DNA of 10,870 nucleotides from an uncultured Prevotella sp. (GTDB taxonomy: Bacteria; Bacteroidota; Bacteroidia; Bacteroidales; Bacteroidaceae). The stretch spans positions 1 through 10,870 of the forward strand of contig CAMYZK010000049.1 of the NCBI GenBank assembly GCA_947303825.1, written 5' to 3'. Position 1 is the stretch's first letter; the number at the start of each line of letters is the position of its first letter. The notes beneath the pieces are model-generated. The model searched no databases, was not told the origin of the DNA, and was given only the letters and a program-made list of their open reading frames with translations. Positions 1 to 5,193 of the stretch are shown one piece after another. Both the position numbers and the translations under genes were made by a program.

Positions 1-106
1 CAGAGCACTGTCCACTGCCACAAACAAACTGCACTACGTGACCTGCAGAAAAAGCAATACCGGCTATCTCGGCAGCACCAGTAATGTCATCGGCAATAAC
101 AATCAT
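1..106 (-). CDS. Four-carbon acid-sugar kinase (DUF1537), N-terminal fragment
   Basis: Only the first 35 codons lie in the window; the gene runs off the left edge. The ATG is at 106-104 and the product begins MIVIADDITGAAEIAG. The motif IADDxTGA near the N-terminus is the hallmark of the DUF1537 kinases (OtnK/DtnK/DenK types), which phosphorylate tetronates or 3-oxo-tetronates at O4 using ATP; its aspartates lie in the sugar-acid-binding N-terminal domain. The gene is the last visible member of the minus-strand set and lies directly downstream of a PdxA2-type dehydrogenase. That pairing is the known D-threonate route (DtnK plus PdxA2), so D-threonate 4-kinase is the best guess; 3-oxo-acid kinases of the same family are alternatives. 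The upstream leader shows no Shine-Dalgarno sequence. The family call is firm from the motif and the neighbour, but substrate and integrity of the gene cannot be judged from 35 residues. Confidence 0.85.
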   Translation of the reverse strand, partial: MIVIADDITGAAEIAGIAFSAGHVVQFVCGSGQCS

Positions 107-120
107 TAGTATAGTGTATA

Positions 121-162
121 TAGAGTGTAGAATTTAGAGTGTAGAGTGTAGAGTTTAGAGTT
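121..162. repeat. Heptamer tandem array, 6 units
   Basis: Six in-phase 7-bp units read TAGAGTG, TAGAATT, TAGAGTG, TAGAGTG, TAGAGTT, TAGAGTT on the + strand. The array lies about 15 bp upstream of the DUF1537 kinase start. The purine-rich strand is +, opposite to the related array at 305-346, so the two arrays face each other across 163-304. Confidence 0.85.
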
Positions 163-187
163 TGCTACCGCTTGCAGGGTATCGTTT

Positions 188-283
188 TTCGCTCGGCTCT
201 GCCGCTTGGCTCGTCCAAGAACTCCTTTAACTTCTTTAACTCCTTTCGCTCGGCTCTGCCGCTTCGCTCGTCGAAGAACTCCT
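188..283. repeat. Two direct copies of a two-hairpin repeat
   Basis: Two 39-bp copies (188-226 and 245-283) match at 37 of 39 positions. Each holds two abutting hairpins. Hairpin A is CGGC-TCT-GCCG (194-204 and 251-261). Hairpin B is CTTGG-CTCGT-CCAAG in copy 1 (205-219) and CTTCG-CTCGT-CGAAG in copy 2 (262-276). The only two differences between copies pair with each other, so the stem is kept. Each copy is followed by a TTTAACTTCTTTAACT stretch (about 226-241 and 295-310). A third, inverted copy lies at 7606-7648. The 226-bp gap between pdxA2 and the kinase gene (107-332) holds these repeats and the flanking heptamer arrays; I see no small gene or clear terminator in it. Confidence 0.85.
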
Positions 284-304
284 AAAAAAGAGTCTTTAAC
301 TTCT

Positions 305-346
305 TTAACTGTTAACTCTTAATTCTCAACTCTTAACTCTTAACTC
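305..346. repeat. Heptamer tandem array, 6 units, over the pdxA2 stop
   Basis: Six in-phase units read TTAACTG, TTAACTC, TTAATTC, TCAACTC, TTAACTC, TTAACTC on the + strand (GAGTTAA type on the coding strand). The array overlaps the end of pdxA2: the stop codon (335-333) and the last residues, VKS, are encoded by repeat units. Confidence 0.85.
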
Positions 347-1364
347 GATACACCGCCATGCGTGTGGCATAGTCTATGGAGAGCGTCATGGCCGAGTCGT
401 TGGCGATGCCCTTGCCTGCCACATCGAAGGCAGTGCCGTGGTCTACCGAGACGCGTATAATGGGCAGTCCGAGGGTGATGTTAACGCCGCTGGCACTCTC
501 CATCTTTCCGGTTTCCTTGTTCCAATTGAAAGCACAAACCTTCAGGGGAATATGTCCTTGGTCGTGATACATGGCCACGACACCATCGTACTGTCCGCAC
601 TTGGCCTTGGCAAACACACTGTCTGGAGGCACGGGACCGTCAACGTCGAAGCCTCTGCCCTGCAATTCCTCTATGGCAGGAATGATTTCCTGTGCTTCTT
701 CCCAGCCAAACATGCCGTTCTCACTGCTATGGGGGTTAAGGCCGGCCACACCGATATGAGGTTTCTCGATGCCAAACTGACGGCAGGCATCGTCGATAAG
801 CTCAACACATTCGATGATACGAGGTTTCTTCACCAGGTCACAGGCCTTGCGCAGCGGCACGTGGGTGGACACGTGGATGACGCGGATGTTCTCATCGGCC
901 AGCATCATGGCATACTTGTTCGTACCGGTGAAGGTGGCGTAAATCTCTGTATGGCCGTCATAGTGGTGTCCTGCCAGGTTGAGAGCCTCCTTGTTGAGGG
1001 GAGCGGTGACGGTGCCGTCCACCTCGTTGGCCATGGCGAGGTCGATGGCCTTACGGATATACTGGAAGGCGGCATTGCCGCACTGTGCCTGTACCTTGCC
1101 GAACTCGAAGGTGGAGAGGTCTACGCATTGCAGGTCTATCACGTCGATGGTGCCGTACTCGAACTTGGCTTCTTTAACCTCTTGTATGGCGTTGACAGCC
1201 AGGTCAAAGCCCAACAGACCTACTGCCTGCTGCATGATGGCGGCATCGCCAGTAACTAGGGGGCGGCACTTCTCGTAAGTCTCTTTTCTGTTCAGGGCGC
1301 GCACGGTTATCTCTGGACCTATGCCTGCGGGGTCGCCCATGGTGATGGCTAATATGGGTTTCAT
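333..1364 (-). CDS. pdxA2: PdxA2-type 4-phospho-D-threonate dehydrogenase
   Basis: A 343-residue PdxA-family protein of normal length. It opens with the family motif MGDPAGIGPE (residues 9-18). The metal-binding histidines expected from E. coli PdxA are present: H168 in STHVPL, H212 in LNPHSSENG, and H267 in MYHDQGH; GHTE is at 137-140. The family carries out NAD(P)-dependent oxidative decarboxylation of 3-hydroxy-acid 4-phosphates in the cytoplasm. In vitamin B6 synthesis the substrate is 4-phosphohydroxythreonine, but the PdxA2 branch, encoded beside DUF1537 kinases as here, converts 4-phospho-D-threonate to dihydroxyacetone phosphate and CO2. The adjacent kinase gene and sugar-acid genes favour PdxA2. 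From memory, the vitamin B6 PdxA of Bacteroidales has a diverged GDxNGIGYE motif, unlike this one. The ATG at 1364 begins at the expected motif distance. The C-terminal VKS and stop come from a heptamer repeat. The kinase start lies 226 bp downstream. Confidence 0.88.
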   Translation of the reverse strand: MKPILAITMGDPAGIGPEITVRALNRKETYEKCRPLVTGDAAIMQQAVGLLGFDLAVNAIQEVKEAKFEYGTIDVIDLQCVDLSTFEFGKVQAQCGNAAFQYIRKAIDLAMANEVDGTVTAPLNKEALNLAGHHYDGHTEIYATFTGTNKYAMMLADENIRVIHVSTHVPLRKACDLVKKPRIIECVELIDDACRQFGIEKPHIGVAGLNPHSSENGMFGWEEAQEIIPAIEELQGRGFDVDGPVPPDSVFAKAKCGQYDGVVAMYHDQGHIPLKVCAFNWNKETGKMESASGVNITLGLPIIRVSVDHGTAFDVAGKGIANDSAMTLSIDYATRMAVYRVKS

Positions 1365-1377
1365 TTTTCCTTTTTTT

Positions 1378-1441
1378 TCGATATTTCGTTATGTCGTTAT
1401 TTCAATATTTCGGCTCGTCGATATTTCGTCATGTCGAATTA
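1378..1441. repeat. Octamer tandem array, 8 units, ending at the dehydrogenase stop
   Basis: Eight in-phase 8-bp units, each starting TC, read on the + strand TCGATATT, TCGTTATG, TCGTTATT, TCAATATT, TCGGCTCG, TCGATATT, TCGTCATG, TCGAATTA. The last unit contains the stop codon of the alcohol dehydrogenase (1441-1439). The array fills nearly all of the 74-bp gap before pdxA2. Units 1-2 and 6-7 form a 19-bp direct repeat with one mismatch. Confidence 0.85.
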
Positions 1442-2653
1442 ATAAAGCGAATTATAAATGTCTCTTGCATCCTGTTCGGTTACTTCCCTGGGATTGTTCT
1501 TCAGCAAGCGCTGCACCTGCATTGCAGCCTTTGCCATGCCGTCGACAGCAGTCTGAGGAATGCCCAGTGCCGTCAGCTTGTCAGGGATGCCTACGGCCTC
1601 GGCTAACCGATAGATGAAGTCCACTCCTCGCTGTGCCGTTTCTTCGTCAGTGTGTCCTGCGGTTATACCACAGGCAATGGCCACGTCAGCATAGCGCTGC
1701 ACGGCGGCAGGCATGTTGTCCTTGCCGACATCGGACGCAACTCGGCCATTTATGCCAGCATGATGGCACTCGCTGCTCCCGATGTTAAACTTCATGACGC
1801 TGGGCAGCAGGATAGCGTTAGACAACCCGTGAGGTATATGGAACTCCCCGCCTAGCGGATAGCTCAAGGCATGTACGGCTGCTGTGTTGACGGGCCCTAG
1901 GCACAATCCTCCGTAGAGCGAGCCAAAGGCCAGCGCCTCGCGTGCTTCTACATCCCTGCCATCGCGAACGGCACGCTCCAGATGGGCAGCGATGAGACGT
2001 ATGCCCTGTAGGGCATAGATGTCTACAGAGGGGTGGGCAAACTTATTGGTATATGCCTCTATGCAGTGCGTCAGGGCATCCATGCCGGTGTCGGCAGTCA
2101 CCTTGGCAGGCACTGTCCATGTCAGCTTGGGGTCCACGTATGCTGCATCGGCAATGAGGAAAGGCGATACTATGCCTTTCTTCAGGTGGTCGCGCTCGTC
2201 AAGCAGAATGGCATTTGGCGATACCTCGCTGCCTGTACCTGCCGTTGTGGGCAGACAGGCGAACCACAGGCCTTTCTTCTTGATGAAACCTGTTCCGAAG
2301 CAGTCCTCCACCTGTTGGCTGCTGCCATAGAACGCAGCCACCAGCTTTGCCACGTCAAGCACACTGCCACCGCCGATGCCTACCACGCTGTCGGCTCCGA
2401 ATGAGCGGGCCAGGCCAAGCACTTCCTTAAAGTCGGCTACCGTTGGCTCGGCCTTGATGCTGCTGTACACCGTCCAGCCCAGGCCGGCCTTGGACAGCTG
2501 GTTCATCGACTCCTCGATGAGCGGCATTATTGGCGGTGCCGTTATGACAAACAGATGCCGCAGTCCCAGCTTCTTGTAATCTTCTACAAAGGTCTCAATG
2601 CAGCCTGTGCCGAACACTATTTTCTGTGGCTGCAGTAGGGTGATAGGTTTCAT
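1439..2653 (-). CDS. Iron-containing alcohol dehydrogenase
   Basis: A 404-residue group III (PF00465) dehydrogenase. The N-terminal nucleotide-binding half shows GIGGGSVLD (92-100) and PTTAGTGSE (135-143). The four metal ligands known from lactaldehyde reductase FucO are conserved with FucO spacing: D192 and H196 in MDALTHCIEA, then H261 and H275 in the C-terminal half. The enzymes are cytoplasmic NAD(P)-dependent oxidoreductases that usually reduce small aldehydes or hydroxy-aldehydes. Its ATG (2653) overlaps the symporter stop as ATGA, so the two are probably translationally coupled. Beside an aldolase gene and a tetronate kinase/dehydrogenase pair, a likely role is reduction of the aldehyde released by the aldolase to a tetronate; this is inferred. 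It could also be a general lactaldehyde or glycolaldehyde reductase. The family call is secure, the substrate is not. Confidence 0.92.
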   Translation of the reverse strand: MKPITLLQPQKIVFGTGCIETFVEDYKKLGLRHLFVITAPPIMPLIEESMNQLSKAGLGWTVYSSIKAEPTVADFKEVLGLARSFGADSVVGIGGGSVLDVAKLVAAFYGSSQQVEDCFGTGFIKKKGLWFACLPTTAGTGSEVSPNAILLDERDHLKKGIVSPFLIADAAYVDPKLTWTVPAKVTADTGMDALTHCIEAYTNKFAHPSVDIYALQGIRLIAAHLERAVRDGRDVEAREALAFGSLYGGLCLGPVNTAAVHALSYPLGGEFHIPHGLSNAILLPSVMKFNIGSSECHHAGINGRVASDVGKDNMPAAVQRYADVAIACGITAGHTDEETAQRGVDFIYRLAEAVGIPDKLTALGIPQTAVDGMAKAAMQVQRLLKNNPREVTEQDARDIYNSLY

Positions 2654-4212
2654 GTCGTTTTTTGTTTTTTACGTTCTTCCAAATAACCAAAGATAGTCAG
2701 CTCCTTGTCGGCCAGTGGGGTCTTGAACAGGAAGCTTGCGGCATAGCCCACCACGAGTACGATGAGATGGCTATACACGCCCAGCATATATTTATGGTGC
2801 GTGAAGTTCCAGCTGCCCAGATCGAGCAGGGTCTCCTTGGCACCCGTTCCGTGTATATCTACTTTAGTCGAGGTGAGCACAGCGTAGGCCGTGAACAGTA
2901 TGGCGGCAGCAATGCCGATGTACAGTCCCTGCTTGTTGGCCCGGCGGCTGAATAGCCCCAGCATGAAGATGCCCACGATGCCTGCGCTGAAGATGGCATA
3001 GAGTGAGAACAGTGCGCCCAGCACGCCCTCGCCGCCCCAGCTGATGTAGAGGCAAGCCACGCCGATGGCACCTGCACCGCTGGCAACCACCATCCACCGT
3101 CCGAAGTGTAGCCGCTGGCGGTCGGTGGCCTTTGGGCGGAAACGGGCATAGTAGTCTTCGACGGCAATGGCCGAGATGCAGTTGAGGTCGCTGTCGAGGC
3201 TCGAGATGGCTGCCGCTGCCAGTGCTGCCACAATGAGTCCGCGTATGCCTATAGGCAGCTCATGGGCTATGAAGTAGGGGAACACCTCGTCGGCTTTGAT
3301 ACCATCGGGCAGGACGGGCGCTCCGGTGGCGTGGTAGTAGGCAAAGAGTGCCGTGCCGATGAACATGAACAATGCCCAAATGGGAACGCTCATCAGCACG
3401 CCGATGTACGCCGCCTTCTTCGCCTCGTGGTCGTTCTTGGCAGCCAGGTAGCGCTGTACGATGGTCTGGTCGGTGCCATATTTCTGCAAGGCATAGAAGA
3501 TGCCGTTGAGCACCATCACCAGGAAGCATAGCTGGGTAAGGCTCCAGTCGTAGGGGCCGAAGTCTATCTTACTGTTGTCAGAGGCTATGCGGAACAGCTC
3601 TGCCGGTCCGCCGTCTATGCCAAACATGATAATAAGCACGCAGATGATGCCGCCACCAATGAGGAGCATGCCCTGGGCCACATCCATCCATACGATGGCC
3701 TCCATGCCACCCAGCAGAGTCAGCAGGACAATGGCTACGCCCAGCACAAGCACAATGGTGAAGATATTGATGTCGAGGAATGTGGAAAGAGCCATTGAGA
3801 CGAGGAAGAACACCGTGCCACTCTTGGAAAAGTGACCCAGGGTGAAGGCTACTGAGCTGTATAGCCTGGCAAATAGTCCGAACCGGCGTTCAAAATATTC
3901 ATAGGTAGACAGCCTGATAACCTTTCTGAACAGTGGTACGATGATGCCTATCAGTGCCACCAGCACAATGGGCACCATCAGCCCCTGCACCAGCAGAATC
4001 CAGTTGCCGCCATACGCCGCACCGGGATAGGCCAGGAAGGTGACGCTACTGATGAGCGTTGCAAAGATGCTCATACCCACAGCCCATGCAGGTATCTTTC
4101 CACTTGCTGCGAAATAGGCCGACGTGTCTTTCTGCCTTCGGGCGAAGAACAGGCCTGCGCCTATAGCCGCCGCTATTGATGCAAGAACAATGATATAGTC
4201 TATCCAGTGCAC
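2650..4212 (-). CDS. Sodium:solute symporter (SSS family)
   Basis: About 520 residues with roughly 13 hydrophobic segments, as usual for SSS transporters (PF00474). Family landmarks include GTDQTIVQRYLAAK in the middle loop and GLIVAALAAAAISSLDSDLN, which matches the SSS signature and carries the serines of the second sodium site. SSS proteins import sugars, sialic acid and other small organic acids with sodium across the inner membrane. I chose the GTG at 4212 (product VHWIDYIIVLAS...) because the first membrane segment starts there, and the only upstream ATG (4293) would overlap the aldolase gene by 41 bp and add a polar, unlikely N-terminus. The gene lies 40 bp after the aldolase gene and overlaps the dehydrogenase start by 4 bp. 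A neighbour from the sialate-lyase family suggests a 2-keto-3-deoxy acid or similar acid sugar as cargo. Confidence 0.9.
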   Translation of the reverse strand: MHWIDYIIVLASIAAAIGAGLFFARRQKDTSAYFAASGKIPAWAVGMSIFATLISSVTFLAYPGAAYGGNWILLVQGLMVPIVLVALIGIIVPLFRKVIRLSTYEYFERRFGLFARLYSSVAFTLGHFSKSGTVFFLVSMALSTFLDINIFTIVLVLGVAIVLLTLLGGMEAIVWMDVAQGMLLIGGGIICVLIIMFGIDGGPAELFRIASDNSKIDFGPYDWSLTQLCFLVMVLNGIFYALQKYGTDQTIVQRYLAAKNDHEAKKAAYIGVLMSVPIWALFMFIGTALFAYYHATGAPVLPDGIKADEVFPYFIAHELPIGIRGLIVAALAAAAISSLDSDLNCISAIAVEDYYARFRPKATDRQRLHFGRWMVVASGAGAIGVACLYISWGGEGVLGALFSLYAIFSAGIVGIFMLGLFSRRANKQGLYIGIAAAILFTAYAVLTSTKVDIHGTGAKETLLDLGSWNFTHHKYMLGVYSHLIVLVVGYAASFLFKTPLADKELTIFGYLEERKKQKTT

Positions 4213-4219
4213 GCTGTGA

Positions 4220-4240
4220 AAATTGAGGATTAAAGATTGA
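4220..4240. repeat. Short heptamer array, 3 units
   Basis: Three in-phase units read AAATTGA, GGATTAA, AGATTGA on the + strand. They fit the RRRTTRA pattern of the other heptamer arrays in opposite orientation to 305-346 and 7684-7718. The array occupies half of the 40-bp spacer between the aldolase stop and the proposed symporter start. With only three degenerate units it is weaker than the others. Confidence 0.5.
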
Positions 4241-4252
4241 AACGAATGGGTA

Positions 4253-5149
4253 CTAAAGTGACTGGACTTTACGGGCGATGGTCTGTTCCTCATCAGCAGA
4301 AAGCCTGGTCAGGGGCATGAGCATCCAGGGGTCGCAGAGTCCCTTGGTCTGCATCATCACCTTCAGTGCGGCAAGGCTCTGTCCCAGAGTACGTCCCTGC
4401 TGGTATATCTTTGCAATGGCATCGGTCTCTGCTTGAAGATGATTGGCGGTCGCCATGTCGCCATGGACAGCTGCCAGATAGAGCTGCTGAAACATCTCTG
4501 GGACGTAGTTGCCTGTTGAGGGCACTATGCCGTCGCCTCCCAGTCCCAGCGAGTGTGCGCTCTGTGCAGCCCATCCGCAGAAGTAGCTGAAGTCTTCTCG
4601 TCCTGTAGCCAGCTCTATGCACTGTGCCATTCGGTCCAGGTCGCGCTCAGAGTCCTTGAGGCCAACAATATTAGGATGATCGGCCAGCCGACAAATTACG
4701 TCTATTGGTATTGACATGTGGGTGGTTGCCAGGATGTTGTATAGCATCAACGGTCCTTCGATGCTGTCGGCTAGGGTGCGATAGTAGTTCTCCATCTGCT
4801 CCGGCGTCAGCGCGTAGTAGGTGGGCAGGGTAGCAACTATGACGTCGGCTCCGGCTTTGGTATATGCTTCTGCCTGTACCTTCTGCTCAACAAAGCAGTT
4901 GCCTGTCAGTCCGGCATAGATGGTTATCGGACGGTTGCTGCGGGCTTTGACTGCCGTTTGTACAAGCAGCAAACCATCATCCTGACTCACGCTGTTGCCT
5001 TCGCCTGTGGTGCCCATCAACAATGGCGATACGCCTGATTGGGCAAAAGAGTCCACAATGAGCTCAACAGCTGCGGTGTCGAGCGTTCCGTCTTCCTTGA
5101 CTGGTGTCACCATAGGCACCACCACTCCTTTGTATTTCTTCTCAATCAT
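4253..5149 (-). CDS. N-acetylneuraminate lyase/DapA-family aldolase
   Basis: A 298-residue class I aldolase/lyase, the normal length for this TIM-barrel family (PF00701). It has GTTGEG (46-51) for binding the keto-acid carboxylate, the catalytic Y137 in LYNIL (proline of the usual YNxP replaced), and the Schiff-base lysine K165 in GLKDS. Y137 and K165 fall at the same numbers as in E. coli NanA. The sialate-lyase GYDE motif after the lysine is replaced by CGWAAQ (191-196), so a sialic-acid lyase is unlikely. The family joins or cleaves pyruvate and an aldehyde. With the symporter, reductase and tetronate genes downstream, cleavage of a 2-keto-3-deoxy sugar acid is most likely. The start is MIEKKYKG at 5149; a longer in-frame reading into GH127 lacks family similarity. 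A 5-keto-4-deoxyglucarate dehydratase-like role is an alternative. Confidence 0.88.
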   Translation of the reverse strand: MIEKKYKGVVVPMVTPVKEDGTLDTAAVELIVDSFAQSGVSPLLMGTTGEGNSVSQDDGLLLVQTAVKARSNRPITIYAGLTGNCFVEQKVQAEAYTKAGADVIVATLPTYYALTPEQMENYYRTLADSIEGPLMLYNILATTHMSIPIDVICRLADHPNIVGLKDSERDLDRMAQCIELATGREDFSYFCGWAAQSAHSLGLGGDGIVPSTGNYVPEMFQQLYLAAVHGDMATANHLQAETDAIAKIYQQGRTLGQSLAALKVMMQTKGLCDPWMLMPLTRLSADEEQTIARKVQSL

Positions 5150-5150
5150 A

Positions 5151-5184
5151 TTTTGATTTCTTGAGCTTTTTGATTTCTTGAGCT
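5151..5184. repeat. Perfect 17-bp tandem duplication
   Basis: The unit TTTTGATTTCTTGAGCT is present twice without mismatch (5151-5167, 5168-5184). It fills most of the 44-bp spacer between the GH127 stop and the aldolase start and forms the A-rich translation leader of the aldolase on the coding strand. Within the unit an 8/9-bp sub-period (TTGATTTC, TTGAGCTTT) is visible. Confidence 0.85.
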
Positions 5185-5193
5185 TTATGAATT

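Noticed and set aside
121..346. CRISPR array
   Set aside because: The units are 7 bp without unique spacers and the 39-bp copies occur only twice; there are no cas genes.
438..1259. Open frame of 273 codons on the + strand opposite pdxA2
   Set aside because: It is the antisense of a well-supported PdxA-family gene, has no recognisable motifs and no promoter.
4213..4293. Upstream ATG start for the symporter
   Set aside because: It would overlap the aldolase gene by 41 bp and add a polar stretch before the first membrane segment; GTG at 4212 fits better, though the start is not proven.
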